Source of the DNA: Mycolicibacterium litorale
GTDB lineage: Bacteria; Actinomycetota; Actinomycetes; Mycobacteriales; Mycobacteriaceae
DNA length: 64,000 nucleotides
NCBI RefSeq assembly: GCF_014218295.1
Contig: NZ_AP023287.1
Location: 2,790,001 to 2,854,000, forward strand
Direction: 5' to 3'
Positions 38,301 through 47,722 of the stretch are shown piece after piece. Under the pieces are notes generated by a model that saw nothing but the letters and a program-made list of their open reading frames with translations, had not been told where the DNA came from and made no database searches. Position numbers and translations under genes: made by a program. Positions within the stretch are counted from its first letter, which is position 1. Each line of letters starts with the position of its first letter.

Positions 38301-40088
38301 GCGCGCGCACACCGTGGCGAAGGCGGGATGATGGGCGCGGTGGTGGTTGAGGGTGTGCGCGACCTCGGCCAAGCCGACGCCCGCACCCGGGCCGACCATC
38401 CACTCGGCCAGCGCGGCCGCGGTGACCCCGATCCGCTCGGTCGACTTGCCCGAGATCACCAGAGTGTTCACCGCCGCGGCGGGTGTCGGTTCGACGGCGA
38501 CGACATCGGGAGCCTGCTCGAGGATGACGTGGGCGTTGGTGCCGCCGAAGCCGAACGACGAGACGCCGGCCCGCCTGGCCCGCGTCACCGTCGGCCACTC
38601 CTGTTCGCGGTCGACGACTTTCAGGCGCAACTGGTCGAACGGGATGTGCGGATTGGGTGACTGGTAGCCGACGTTGCCGGGAATCCGGCCCCGCTGCAAC
38701 GCCATCACGGTCTTGATGAACCCGGCTACGCCCGCCGCGGCTTCGAGATGGCCGAGGTTCGATTTCACCGCACCGATGAGCAGCGGCGAGCCCGCGGGCC
38801 GGCCGCGGCCCATGACCGAGCCGAGTGCCCTCGCCTCGATGGGGTCGCCCAGGAAGGTGCCGGTGCCGTGCGCCTCCACATAGTCGAGATCCTGGGGCTC
38901 GATGCCGGCGTGTGCGCACGCCGTCCGCAGCACCGCCATCTGCGCCGCCGGGTTGGGCGCCATCAGGCCGTTGGACCGACCGTCCTGGTTGATCGCCGAA
39001 CCGCGTACCACGGCCAGGATCCGGTCACCGTCGCGCAGGGCGTCCGGGAGTCGTTTGAGGATCACCACACCGCACCCCTCGCCGCGGACGAATCCGTCGG
39101 TAGCGGCGTCGAAGGCGTGGCACATGCCGGTGGGCGAGAGCGCGCCGGCCTGGTCGAAGCCGTGGAAGACCGCGGGTGACAGCAGCAGGTTCACGCCGGC
39201 GGCGATCGCGAGGTTGGAGTCCCCCGACCGCAGACTCTGGCACGCCAGGTGGACGGCGACCAGCGACGAGGAGCACGCGGTGTCGACAGTGATCGACGGT
39301 CCGCGCAGATCCAGGAAGTAGGACAGCCGGTTGGCGATGATGCTCAGCGCCCCGCCGGTGTTGCTCCACGCGTCGACGCGCGGCAGGTCCGTGGACGCCA
39401 GATAGCCGTACTCGCTGAAACAGGCACCCGCGAAGACACCGGTCTGCGAACGACGGAGCGACGCCGCGGGGATTCCGGCGTGTTCGAGTGCCTCCCAGGC
39501 GACTTCGAGCAGCAGCCGCTGCTGTGGATCCATCTTGACGGCCTCGCGGGGCGAGATGTCGAAGAAGTCGGCGTCGAAACCTTCGACGTCCTCCAGGAAC
39601 GACCCCCACCGGGTGGTCCGCGACAGTGCGGACGCCGTTTCCGGGGACCCGTCGTCGAACGGCTGCCACCGTTCGGCGGGCACCTCACCCACGGCGCAGC
39701 GGCCGTCGGCGAGGAACTGCCAAAAGGCGTCGGCATCGGAGATCCCGCCGGGCATCCGACATCCCAGCCCGATGACCGCGATCGGTTCCGTACCCGAGAC
39801 GTCCGACGCCGGGACGACGGCTTCGGCCTCCGTCTCCGACACGGGCGTGCTCAGGAATCCAAGGAGACCGTTGATCGTCGGGTGCTGCCAGAAGTCGACC
39901 GGCGAGACGGTCCTGCCGAGCAGTTCGGCGAGTTCACCGGACAACACGACGGCGTCTTTGGATCCGACGCCCAGATCCGCCATCGAGGCGTCGAAGTCGA
40001 TGCTCTCGGGTGAGCAGCCGATGTGGGTGATCAGGTAGTCGACCAGCCAGCTGCGCAGCCCGGCCGCGTCGAGCACGGGCGATCTCAT
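35346..40088 (-). CDS. ppsA: Polyketide synthase PpsA-like (ACP-KS-AT-KR-ACP)
   Basis: The first module, 1580 aa (PpsA of M. tuberculosis 1876). N-terminal ACP with Ser43 (LGVGSKDAV) receives the starter fatty acid from the FadD26-type AMP ligase. KS: Cys272, His407, His447. AT: Ser718, VASH at 817-820. The KR structural half begins near 1009 and the catalytic half has VVGATGNIG at 1197-1204; Ser in LFSS and Tyr near 1338 (AHYTA) are present, the LDD motif is absent and the usual Asn four residues after Tyr is Thr. C-terminal ACP has Ser1508. The expected product is a beta-hydroxyacyl chain. Both ends show 4-bp ATGA overlaps with fadD26 and ppsB. Confidence 0.94.
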   Translation of the reverse strand: MRSPVLDAAGLRSWLVDYLITHIGCSPESIDFDASMADLGVGSKDAVVLSGELAELLGRTVSPVDFWQHPTINGLLGFLSTPVSETEAEAVVPASDVSGTEPIAVIGLGCRMPGGISDADAFWQFLADGRCAVGEVPAERWQPFDDGSPETASALSRTTRWGSFLEDVEGFDADFFDISPREAVKMDPQQRLLLEVAWEALEHAGIPAASLRRSQTGVFAGACFSEYGYLASTDLPRVDAWSNTGGALSIIANRLSYFLDLRGPSITVDTACSSSLVAVHLACQSLRSGDSNLAIAAGVNLLLSPAVFHGFDQAGALSPTGMCHAFDAATDGFVRGEGCGVVILKRLPDALRDGDRILAVVRGSAINQDGRSNGLMAPNPAAQMAVLRTACAHAGIEPQDLDYVEAHGTGTFLGDPIEARALGSVMGRGRPAGSPLLIGAVKSNLGHLEAAAGVAGFIKTVMALQRGRIPGNVGYQSPNPHIPFDQLRLKVVDREQEWPTVTRARRAGVSSFGFGGTNAHVILEQAPDVVAVEPTPAAAVNTLVISGKSTERIGVTAAALAEWMVGPGAGVGLAEVAHTLNHHRAHHPAFATVCARDGLDAVAGLQALAAGHAATGVVLPHDGPCGSGTVLVFSGQGSQWAGMGRRLLVDEPVFAAAVDELEPVFVEQVGFSLRQVLAGGEAVAGDARVQPVIMGLQLALTELWRAYGVSPDAVIGHSMGEVTAAVVAGALSVRDGLRVIAVRSRLMSRLAGQGAVALLTLGADAAESSIADHPGVEIAGYVSPGQTVVAGPPERVEAVIAAAQAQNRFARRVNMEVASHTALMDPILAELRAELADLTPNTTAIPFISTVDDSTTAPLLDADYWVANVRRPVRLSQAFLTAAENHTTFVEISAHPMLTNAVTETLGEVHHHALGTLSRDTDDTVTFHTNLNATHTTHPPLTPHPHEPHPVLPATPWQHTRHWMDLSAPRRISTSHGDSATAAGVVPAEWNCELAWPPRPITDARPATGSWLVVGDAQLAGGLRRELGDEAAVGVLDDTTDDIGLEAALATADHVLFAPAVPAVFDAASGHRLFATARRIAVAMARTPEPGRLFLLTRNAQPVSEGDRANPGHAVLWGLGRTLALEHPEIWGAAIDLDELVPGRLATRCVLAEAASDDGEDQVVYRAGVRRVARLRRAVPPQASGDGVDPNGSHLVVGATGNIGPYLIQQLADMGAKTVVAVSRNPGNRLQALADTLAARGTTLVTVAADAADETAMAAVFDRFGADLPPLAGIYLAAFGGGPVTLAEMTDEDVTAMFAPKLDAVSVLHDLSLATDVQQFVLFSSVSGLLGSRWLAHYTATTTFLDTFAYARRAAGLPATAVNWGLWKSLADNHSEHERQVTLESGLEPMPDEVAIQALWTATAPGAPARSTVVAADWPRLAAAYRTRAALRIVDELLPVESVDEDSADTSVAVRETEFRRNLRVCPADERERMLSAHVRALVASSMGLANAQLVDPSAGFFQCGMDSLMSVTLKRALGESLGQTLPASVIFDYPTVDGLTEYLATVLPELIEVAEADDTDDYDEFSDDELLQQLSERLS
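37818..38231 (-). repeat. ppsA copy of a near-identical AT-domain repeat
   Basis: Partner of the ppsB copy at 33264-33678; bases 37903-38231 are identical to 33350-33678. The flanks diverge sharply at both edges, which points to gene conversion rather than tandem duplication. Confidence 0.9.
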
Positions 40089-41827
40089 GCCGGCTGGTCC
40101 AAACGCTCGAACTCGTTGCGCCCGTACCGCTCGACACAGGTGGAACGCCGGATCTTCCCGCTGGTGGTGATCGGGATGGCGCCCGGTGCCACGAACACGA
40201 TGTCGGCGACCCGCAGGCGGTGAGTGGTCGAGATCGCCGCGGTGAGTTGGCGTTTCAGGTTGCGCAGCCGTTCACGGTGCTCGTCGTCGGACCCTCGCTT
40301 CTTGACTTCGACGATCGTGACGAGGTGTTCGGTCTCGCCGCTCGGCACCGAGATCGCGGCCACCCGACCGCCGGACATCTCCTGGATGGTGGCCTCGATG
40401 TCGTCCGGATAGTGGTTCGAGCCGTCGACGATCAACAGATCCTTGATGCGCCCGATGATGAACAGTTCGCCGTCGGAGATGACACCGAGGTCACCGGTGC
40501 GCAGCCACGGCCCAGCGGGCGTCCCCGCGGACGGCTTGACCAGCCGTCCGGCGAACGCCCGCTCGGTCTCCTTCGGACGCTGCCAGTAGCCCTTGGCCAC
40601 ATTGGCACCGTGGACCCAGATCTCACCGACCTTGCCGGCCGGGTTCTCGCTGCCGGTCTCCGGATCGACGATCCGCATCATGGTCGACCGGACCGTGCCG
40701 TGGCCGAGCAGGTCGGTGCCGCCGACGGCTTCGCTCTCGCACGGCATGGCATGTCCGCTGGATAGTTTCTCGTAGTCGAACCGGACGACGTGTGGTGCAC
40801 GTCCGCGGTCGCTGGTCGCGACGTAGACCGTCGCCTCGGCAAGGCCGTACGAGGGTTTGATGGATTCGGGCCGGAGGCTGAAACGGCTGAATCGCTCGAC
40901 GAACCGATCGACGGTCGCCGCGTGCACCCGCTCACTCCCGCTGCAGATGCCAAGAACACCACTGAGGTCCAGCCCTGCCATGTCATCGTCCGTGGTGCGG
41001 CGCACGGCCAGCTCGAACGCGAAATTCGGTGCGGCGGTGAAGGATCCGGGGTTGATCGCGAGCTGCTGAATCCAACGGGCCGGACGCTGCAGGAACGCCA
41101 TCGGGCTCATCAGCACCGCGGAGCGCCCACTCACCAGCGGTGCGCACACCCCCTTGATCAGACCCATGTCGTGGTAGAAGGGCAGCCACGACACGAAGGT
41201 CATGCCGGGAGGAGTGAGGCCCGAGCAGTCGAAGTAGTCGGTGAACGCCTGGTCGATGTTGACCACGACGTTGTCGTGGGTGACGACGACGCCGGCGGGC
41301 ACCCGCGTCGATCCGGAGGTGTACTGGAGGTACGCGATCTTGGACTGTTTGGGCTGTCGGGCACCGGGCTGGGCGGGAGCATCGAGATCGAGGGAATCGA
41401 CCTCAACCACTGTGGCGGCTCGCCCGCCTCCGGACAGTGCGTAGCGGGCAACCTCGGTGGCGACCGCCGACGTGGTGAGGATGATCGACGGTGCACAGTC
41501 GCGAAGCACGCTCGAGATGCGCTCGTCGTGAACACCGTACTGCGGCACCGAAAGTGGAGCGGCGATGAGACCTGCCTGCAGCGCCCCGAAGAAGGCGACG
41601 ATGTAGTCCAGTCCCTGCGGCGCGAGGATCGCAGCCCGGTCGCCGGCGGCGCCGAACAACGTCAACTCCTCGGCGAGCACCTGGGCCCGGTTGTGCAGCT
41701 GCGCCCAGGTGAGCGACTCGGCGTAGCCGTTCGGGTCGACGTCGTAGTCGATGAACGTGTACGCCGCATCGGTGGGCTGCCGCAGTGCGCGCTCGTGCAG
41801 CAGTGCCGTCAGAGAAGTTTCACTCAT
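40085..41827 (-). CDS. fadD26: Long-chain fatty acid AMP ligase FadD26
   Basis: A 580-aa fatty-acyl-AMP ligase (FadD26 of M. tuberculosis is 583 aa). It activates a long fatty acid as the acyl-adenylate and loads it on the N-terminal ACP of PpsA instead of making a CoA ester. Adenylation motifs: YTSGSTRVPAGV near residue 168, PSYGLAEATVYVA, WLRTGDLGV, and the FAAL-type GRIKDLLIVDG near 458 followed by NHYPDDIEA. The C-terminal lysine region is TTSGKIRRS. It is the first gene of the ~31-kb operon and overlaps ppsA by 4 bp (40085-40088). Confidence 0.95.
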   Translation of the reverse strand: MSETSLTALLHERALRQPTDAAYTFIDYDVDPNGYAESLTWAQLHNRAQVLAEELTLFGAAGDRAAILAPQGLDYIVAFFGALQAGLIAAPLSVPQYGVHDERISSVLRDCAPSIILTTSAVATEVARYALSGGGRAATVVEVDSLDLDAPAQPGARQPKQSKIAYLQYTSGSTRVPAGVVVTHDNVVVNIDQAFTDYFDCSGLTPPGMTFVSWLPFYHDMGLIKGVCAPLVSGRSAVLMSPMAFLQRPARWIQQLAINPGSFTAAPNFAFELAVRRTTDDDMAGLDLSGVLGICSGSERVHAATVDRFVERFSRFSLRPESIKPSYGLAEATVYVATSDRGRAPHVVRFDYEKLSSGHAMPCESEAVGGTDLLGHGTVRSTMMRIVDPETGSENPAGKVGEIWVHGANVAKGYWQRPKETERAFAGRLVKPSAGTPAGPWLRTGDLGVISDGELFIIGRIKDLLIVDGSNHYPDDIEATIQEMSGGRVAAISVPSGETEHLVTIVEVKKRGSDDEHRERLRNLKRQLTAAISTTHRLRVADIVFVAPGAIPITTSGKIRRSTCVERYGRNEFERLDQPA

Positions 41828-43423
41828 GGTCCTACCCGTTCCTTCAGTGGCCGTCCGGCTGCGATGTCCGGTATGTGCTCAATGCGCCCGGTGCCACGTG
41901 CAGCGCCCCCGAGCGTTCGGTCGACAGACCGTCGATGTCGTCCCCCATTGCTCCCCACCAACGAATTCCGGTCATCGTTATCCACCCTCGCGGCTCGTTG
42001 ATCGCCATACCGTACAACGGGGATCCGAAACATTGAGCAGAAATTCTGGCGCAGCCATTCCACTCGTTACCTACGCAAATTAAGGTCGGCGGGGGCCGCC
42101 TGCACGTCGGCCTGCTACCAGCCAGTTTGACGCCCGTCAAGCAAACCGGAACTCTCACCCGACGTCTCAAATCAGCAACGGCGTCAATCCGGCGGCACAG
42201 CCTTCCGCGCGCGCGGCACCGGACTGCCGAGTCGGGGCACAGCAATGATCACGAAGTGGCGAGTCGCTTCCGCGTCAGGCCGGACATCCACCCGTAATGC
42301 GGTCGTAACCGTGCGACCGGAACGACCTGGCGCGTCTATACCGGGTCCTACCTGCGCACGCCCAGATGACACCCGGTGCCGTTATCGACGCAGGTAGTGC
42401 CGTTCGCAACGGGTTTTCGGGGGGCAGCTGCACCGCGACACCGAATCGGCGGACCACACCGCGCCGGCCGCGCCGTCCGGCGTGGCATCCGGGAGCTCCC
42501 GCGCCGCCCCGGGGGCCGGGCGGCCACGTGGTGAACCGCCTGCGGCAAGCAGTGCCCGGGGGCGCATCAGGGTCGATTTCACGTCGTGGGCGAACCGGTG
42601 GCAACGGCGCGGAGCCTGCGCGTATGGACTTCCCCGGTCCTCCACCGGCAAACTCGCCGCCCCGGCCGCGCGGTGGTCGGCGGCCCCGCCGCCCCGCGAC
42701 GGGACCAATATCGGAACCATTTGTGGACGCACTACCGACAATTCATTTCTTCGATTTTCCCGGTCGTCACTCCCATCGGTGAATCCGAATTCGATTGTTT
42801 GTCCGCCTATCCATGCGCCTTCATAAAAGTTGTCGGAAATGGCGGATTTCGGTACGGCAGTGTTTCACCGGCACGCCCACAGGAAACGGGCGGCAGCGCG
42901 GCCGACCCCCCTCACGACCGCCGACCTGCGGAGACCTTCTCTAAGCTTCTCTTCAGCTTCTTCTCAGATACTGCCGCTTGCAAGCGGTTCCGGGAAACAC
43001 ACGCGCCGCGGGGACCGGGCCGCTCCGGACGTGGCTTCGCGCCGAAAAGGGACGTCGTACCCCGGTCGACGACGGTCTAAACATGTTTTTCCGCCACCAC
43101 CCGCGGGGTGCTCGACCGGCCTTCCGGGCGGCTGAAGGATAGTCCGGAAACCCGGAAATTGACGGTGCGGACTGAATCGGCGCTGGCGGCGGTCACTGCG
43201 GCCCGGCCAGCAACAGCGCCACCGTCGGTCGCGCTTGCTGACGCACCCCCGATCAGGACAACAGAGCAGGTCACAGGATTTCTGCATACGTAAAGATCAT
43301 TGCGATCGCTTCGCCGATCCGTCGCAACCCGCGTGGTTTTCGTCCATGATCGACACGTCGACATTCCACGAAGTGCCGTACGCCGGTGGCGACGCCAGAC
43401 CGGACGGCGGCAGGGGGAACCGC
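41828..43423. other. Long non-coding divergent region between fadD26 and tesA
   Basis: About 1.6 kb with no frame that looks like protein: the open frames here are Arg/Pro/Gly-rich and overlap one another. The half nearer fadD26 is of normal GC; parts near 42740-42870 and 43070-43310 are visibly AT-richer. A CTTCTC-type tandem motif lies near 42934-42968. The region must hold the promoters for the two divergent PDIM-type units; -10/-35 boxes are not assigned. Confidence 0.6.
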
Positions 43424-44176
43424 ATGAACAGTCACCCGCCGTCGCACGCGACGGCTCCATCAGCAGTCGAGACCCTCTTCATCTTCCCGCATGCCGGCGG
43501 CTCGGCAGTGGGCTACAAACCGTTCGCCCGCGCGTTCTCGATGGATGCGAAGCGGATCGCCGTGCAGTATCCAGGCCGCGTCGGGGGCCACGACGTCCCC
43601 GATCTGGCGAGCATCACTGCGCTCGCCGACGACGTCTACCCGATGCTGCGACCGAGCATCGCCGGCTCCCGTGTCGCCTTCTTCGGCCACAGTATGGGTG
43701 GCCTCCTGGCCTTCGACATCGCCCGGCGGCTCGAACAGGACGGGAATCCCATTGCGGCGCTGTTCGTCTCGGCATCACCCGCACCAGGTCACGGGGGCTA
43801 TGAGCACCTCCACCAGGGGTCTGACGACGAGTTGCTCGAGATGGTCGCGACCATGACCGGGACCGACTCCCGCTTCGTCGGTGGACAGTTCGGCGCCACG
43901 GTGCTCAAGACGCTGAGGAACTACGGCGCCATCACCAGCTACAGCTGTCCGCCGGGAACCACGCTGTCGTGCCCGGTGTACGCCTATGCCGCCGCCGACG
44001 ACGCGGCGGTCGGTTACGACAGCGTATGCGCGTGGTCGGAATTCACCACCGGGGACTTCGCCGTGCGGACCGTGGCCGGCGACCACTTCTACATCACCGA
44101 ACACGTCGACGAGGTCGTGGCCGACATCGAGACGCGGATCGCCGCGTGCGGCGCTCACGAACGGAGGCTCACATGA
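43424..44176 (+). CDS. tesA: Type II thioesterase TesA
   Basis: A 250-aa type II thioesterase (TesA/Rv2928 of M. tuberculosis is about 261 aa), which frees or edits acyl chains on the Pps line. FPHAGGSAVGY is the oxyanion motif (residues 21-31), the nucleophile is Ser90 in FGHSMGG, Asp is in the ADDAAV region and the His in AGDHFYIT. The ATG at 43424 has an AGGGGG site 7-8 bases upstream; earlier in-frame starts (43235, 43348) give no TesA-like sequence. In M. tuberculosis tesA also precedes fadD26, though in the same direction; here it is divergent. Confidence 0.92.
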   Translation: MNSHPPSHATAPSAVETLFIFPHAGGSAVGYKPFARAFSMDAKRIAVQYPGRVGGHDVPDLASITALADDVYPMLRPSIAGSRVAFFGHSMGGLLAFDIARRLEQDGNPIAALFVSASPAPGHGGYEHLHQGSDDELLEMVATMTGTDSRFVGGQFGATVLKTLRNYGAITSYSCPPGTTLSCPVYAYAAADDAAVGYDSVCAWSEFTTGDFAVRTVAGDHFYITEHVDEVVADIETRIAACGAHERRLT

Positions 44177-44217
44177 CCACGAACCGAACCGCGGTGGAGG
44201 GGGCGCGATGGTGGTGA
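44173..44217 (+). CDS. Possible 14-codon coupling ORF
   Basis: The tesA stop overlaps an ATG (ATGA at 44173-44176) that opens a 14-codon reading frame ending with TGA at 44215-44217. That stop lies just inside the start of the HTH gene (ATG 44208). The peptide itself need not matter; the overlap at both ends would let ribosomes move from tesA to the regulator. Real translation is unproven. Confidence 0.3.
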   Translation: MTTNRTAVEGARWW

Positions 44218-44597
44218 GCCGCGACGCCGAAAAGGATCTCGGGTTGGTGCTGTCCTATCTGACCGGCCGCAAGCTCACCCTCGACGAGGTGCTCGCTGCG
44301 GTCGGCATGTCCCGGTCCACCTACTACGACCGGCAGGGAAAGGGGACACTGACCACCACCGACACCCTGCTGCGTGCAGCGCGGAACCTCGACCTCAATC
44401 CGGTCGACCTGCTCATCCGCTATGGCCGGATCGAGCCGACCGACGTCGCGGACTACCTGGAGGGCGATGAACGCCCTTTTGGCCCGACGACGGCGACGTC
44501 CCCCACGCCGGCGAGCCGGCCTGAGCGCCCCCGTCGCCGTCGCCGCTCCACATCGATTGCGGCACTCACGCCGCGCCCGGACGCGCCGCCGCTCTGA
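44208..44597 (+). CDS. Small HTH DNA-binding protein
   Basis: A 129-aa protein whose first ~70 residues form a helix-turn-helix of the Cro/phage-repressor style (KLTLDEVLAAVGMSRSTYYD near residues 19-38, then a TLLRAARNLDLNPVDLL helix pair). The C-terminal ~45 residues are low complexity with a six-arginine run. The ATG at 44208 has a GGAGGGG site directly upstream. It follows tesA by 31 bp and so is probably cotranscribed; a role in controlling the PDIM-type genes is an inference from position. It meets gcvP tail to tail with 3 bp between stops. Confidence 0.7.
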   Translation: MVVSRDAEKDLGLVLSYLTGRKLTLDEVLAAVGMSRSTYYDRQGKGTLTTTDTLLRAARNLDLNPVDLLIRYGRIEPTDVADYLEGDERPFGPTTATSPTPASRPERPRRRRRSTSIAALTPRPDAPPL

Positions 44598-44600
44598 CGC

Positions 44601-47447
44601 TTACGCGAACGCCTCGACGGGCGGGCACGAGCACATCAGATTGCGGTCGCCGTAGGCCCCGTCGATCCGTCGCACCGGCGGCCACACCTTGGGCCGGAAC
44701 CCCTTGCCCAGCGGGTAGGCCGCCTGTTCGCGCGTGTACGGGTGATTCCACTCGCTCACCAGCAGCGACTCGGCGGTGTGCGGCGCACCGCGCAGCGGGT
44801 TGTCGTCCACCGGCCATGCGCCGGAACCGACCTGGTCGATCTCGGCCCGGATCGCGATCATCGCCTCGCAGAAGGCGTCGACCTCCGCCAGCGATTCGCT
44901 CTCGGTCGGCTCGACCATCAACGTTCCCGCCACCGGGAAGCTCATCGTCGGCGCGTGGAATCCGAAGTCCGCCAACCGCTTTGCGACGTCGTCCACCGTG
45001 ACACCGGTCTGCTTGGTGATCGTGCGCAGGTCCAGGATGCACTCGTGGGCCACCATGCCGTTCTCGCCGGTGTAGAGCACCGGATAGTACTCGTCGAGGC
45101 GGCGGGCCACGTAGTTGGCCGACGCGATCGCGGTCAACGACGCCGCACGCAGACCCGGAGCGCCCATCATGCGGATGTACATCCACGTGATCGGCAGGAT
45201 CGACGCCGATCCGTACGGAGCGGCCGACACCGTGTAGTCGTCGCCCAGTTCGTCGGCGAGGGGATGGCCCGGCAGATACGGCGCCAGGTGGGCCCGGACC
45301 GCGACGGGACCCACGCCCGGGCCGCCGCCGCCGTGCGGGATGCAGAACGTCTTGTGCAGGTTGAGATGGCTGACGTCGCCGCCGAACCGTCCCGGTCGCG
45401 CCAGTCCGACCAGCGCGTTGAGGTTCGCACCGTCGACGTAGACCTGACCGCCCGCATCGTGCACCGCCGCGCAGATGTCGGCGACGTCGTGTTCGTACAC
45501 ACCGTGGGTGGACGGATAGGTGATCATCAGGGCCGCCAACCGGTCCGCGTTCTCGCCGACCTTGGCGCGCAGATCGTCCAGGTCGACGTCGCCGTTGGTC
45601 CGGCAGGCCACCACGACCACCCGCATCCCCGCCAGCGCGGCCGAGGCCGCGTTCGTGCCGTGGGCGCTCGACGGAATGAGGCAGACGTCGCGCTCCGGGG
45701 CGCCGTTGGCCTCGTGGTAGGCCTTGATCGCCAGCAGTCCGGCGTACTCCCCCTGCGAACCCGCGTTGGGCTGCAACGAGATCTGATCGTAGCCGGTGAT
45801 GCCGGTGAGCCAAGTCTGCAGGTCGGCGATCAGTCGGCGCAGGCCCGGGGCGTCGCTCTTCGGGGCGAACGGGTGCTGCCTGGCGAACTCCGGCCAGGTG
45901 ATCGGCTCCATCTCCGCGGCGGCGTTGAGCTTCATCGTGCAGGAACCGAGCGGGATCATGCTGCGGTCCAATGCGATGTCCTTGTCCGCCAGCGACCGCA
46001 GATACCGCATCATCTCGGTCTCGGTGCGGTAGCGGGTGAACGCCGGATGGGTGAGGAATTCCGATGTGCGGGTGGCGATTTCGGGTCCGGTGAACGGTTG
46101 GCCGCCGCGGGTGGCGCCGAACGCGGAGAGTACGGCGGCGACGTGGTCGGCGGTGGTCGCCTCGTCAGACGCCACCGAGACGTGATCGGCGTCCACCAGC
46201 CAGATGTTGATCCCGTGGCTCTTCGCGGTGTCGCGCACCTCGGCGGCCCGGCCGGGAACGCGGACCAGCACCGTGTCGAAGAACGCATCGTGGACCACCT
46301 CGACCCCGGCCTGTGCGAGTCCGGTCGCCACCGCGCGGGCGTGCCCGTGCACGCGGCGGGCGATCGCGGTCAGCCCCTCGGCGCCGTGGTAGCTGGCGTA
46401 CATCGCCGCCATCACCGCCAGCAGCACCTGCGCGGTGCAGATGTTGCTCGTGGCCTTGTCGCGTCGGATGTGCTGTTCGCGCGTCTGCAACGCCAGGCGA
46501 TAGGCCGGCGACCCGTCCGCGTCCACCGACACCCCGACCAGGCGGCCGGGCAGCTGGCGGGCGTGTTTGGTGTGCACGGCGAGGTAGCCGGCGTGCGGGC
46601 CGCCGAAGCCCATCGGCACCCCGAACCGCTGGGTACTGCCGAAGGCGACGTCGGCGTCGAACTCACCGGGCGGGGTGACCAGGGTCAGCGCCAGCAGGTC
46701 CGCGCCGACCGCGACCAGCGCGCCGCGCTCGTGCGCCTCGGCCACCAGCGGCGCCCAGTCGACGAGCGCACCGCTCGCACCCGGCAGCTGCACGATCACC
46801 CCGAAGAAGTCGCCGTCGGGCAGACCCTGGCGCAGGTCCGCGGTGACGATCTCGATGCCGAGCGGGCGGGCGCGGGTGGCCAGCACAGCCGCGGTCTGGC
46901 CGTACAGGTCGGCGTCCACGGCGAGCCGGATGGATTTGCTGCGGCCCGCACGCTGCATCAGCGTCATGGCCTCGGCGGCGGCGGTGGCCTCGTCGAGCAT
47001 CGAGGCGTTGGCGACCTCCAGACCGGTCAGGTCGCACACCATGGTCTGGAAGTTCAGCAGCGCCTCGAGCCGGCCCTGGCTGATCTCGGGCTGGTACGGC
47101 GTGTAGGCGGTGTACCAAGCCGGGTTCTCGAGGATGTTGCGCCGCAGCACCGGCGGCGTGAGCGTGTCGAAGTAACCCTGACCGATCATCGACACCGCGA
47201 CGGTGTTCGTCTCGGCCAGTGCGCGCAGTTCCGCCAGCGCCTCGGTCTCCGACGCGGGGGCGGGCAGGACCTCCAGGCCCGGCGCGACGCCGTCGGCCGA
47301 CAGGGCGTCGAGGATGTTGGCGGGCAGCGCCTTGGCCGCGAGGTCGTCGAGGGTCGCCACGCCGATGGTGTCGAGCATGACCGAGACGGCATCCGAGTCG
47401 GGACCGATGTGCCGGTCGGCGAAACGGGGCTGATGAGCATCGAGCAC
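44601..47447 (-). CDS. gcvP: Glycine dehydrogenase (decarboxylating), P protein
   Basis: The PLP-dependent P protein of the glycine cleavage system, 948 aa (M. tuberculosis GcvB is 941). The N-terminal half begins [12 protein letters not shown]; the C-terminal half has the PLP lysine Lys699 in [15 protein letters not shown], with the glycine-rich loop after it. It decarboxylates glycine and passes the aminomethyl group to the lipoyl arm of GcvH, also encoded in this window. The start is GTG at 47447 with AGGAGA upstream. It is controlled by the tandem glycine riboswitch in its leader. Confidence 0.97.
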   Translation of the reverse strand: MLDAHQPRFADRHIGPDSDAVSVMLDTIGVATLDDLAAKALPANILDALSADGVAPGLEVLPAPASETEALAELRALAETNTVAVSMIGQGYFDTLTPPVLRRNILENPAWYTAYTPYQPEISQGRLEALLNFQTMVCDLTGLEVANASMLDEATAAAEAMTLMQRAGRSKSIRLAVDADLYGQTAAVLATRARPLGIEIVTADLRQGLPDGDFFGVIVQLPGASGALVDWAPLVAEAHERGALVAVGADLLALTLVTPPGEFDADVAFGSTQRFGVPMGFGGPHAGYLAVHTKHARQLPGRLVGVSVDADGSPAYRLALQTREQHIRRDKATSNICTAQVLLAVMAAMYASYHGAEGLTAIARRVHGHARAVATGLAQAGVEVVHDAFFDTVLVRVPGRAAEVRDTAKSHGINIWLVDADHVSVASDEATTADHVAAVLSAFGATRGGQPFTGPEIATRTSEFLTHPAFTRYRTETEMMRYLRSLADKDIALDRSMIPLGSCTMKLNAAAEMEPITWPEFARQHPFAPKSDAPGLRRLIADLQTWLTGITGYDQISLQPNAGSQGEYAGLLAIKAYHEANGAPERDVCLIPSSAHGTNAASAALAGMRVVVVACRTNGDVDLDDLRAKVGENADRLAALMITYPSTHGVYEHDVADICAAVHDAGGQVYVDGANLNALVGLARPGRFGGDVSHLNLHKTFCIPHGGGGPGVGPVAVRAHLAPYLPGHPLADELGDDYTVSAAPYGSASILPITWMYIRMMGAPGLRAASLTAIASANYVARRLDEYYPVLYTGENGMVAHECILDLRTITKQTGVTVDDVAKRLADFGFHAPTMSFPVAGTLMVEPTESESLAEVDAFCEAMIAIRAEIDQVGSGAWPVDDNPLRGAPHTAESLLVSEWNHPYTREQAAYPLGKGFRPKVWPPVRRIDGAYGDRNLMCSCPPVEAFA

Positions 47448-47487
47448 GGGTGAGATCTCCTACCGGGCGCAGAACCGCTGAGCGATC

Positions 47488-47702
47488 CCTCTCCCTCTGT
47501 CGTCACCCGGGCGGGCGCCTGAGAGATTCGGCGGTGGACTCGATGCTCGAGATCCGCGCCTTTCCCCATGGGCGGGCGGACCGGAGTCCACCACTTTCCA
47601 GAGGCATCGAGGCCGTGCGCGGTCCTGGGTGCCTGAGAGGTTGACGGAGAGGTGTTGCTCCTTCGGCGCCCGTGACTGGCGATCACGGAGCTCTCCCGCA
47701 CA
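47488..47702 (-). promoter_or_regulatory. Tandem glycine riboswitch upstream of gcvP
   Basis: Two successive glycine aptamers on the minus strand. Aptamer 1 (about 47702-47595) has the GGGAGAG opening, CCGAAGGAGCAA, the CUCUCAGG core and a CUCUGGAAAG close. Aptamer 2 (about 47594-47488) has a second CCGAA...CUCUCAGG core and ends GACAGAGGGAGAG. The short linker and order match the cooperative glycine riboswitch that turns on gcv genes when glycine is plentiful. It ends about 40 bases before the gcvP start and begins only ~20 bp after the M20 hydrolase stop. Confidence 0.92.
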
Positions 47703-47722
47703 CGGGCGATGCGTGCACCAGT

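Noticed and set aside
36162..38660. 832-codon open frame on the plus strand
   Set aside because: Antisense to ppsA; composition is Arg/His/Gly-rich and without domain motifs, as expected of a shadow frame in high-GC coding DNA. The same holds for the 591-codon frame at 33076-34851.
42366..42782. Open frame in the fadD26-tesA gap
   Set aside because: Pro/Arg/Gly low complexity, overlaps other open frames on both strands, no RBS or domain.
44601..47453. 903-codon plus-strand frame opposite gcvP
   Set aside because: Exact antisense of a well-recognised gcvP; no independent motifs.
47455..47722. tRNA or protein gene upstream of gcvP
   Set aside because: No cloverleaf; the conserved cores fit a tandem glycine riboswitch completely.
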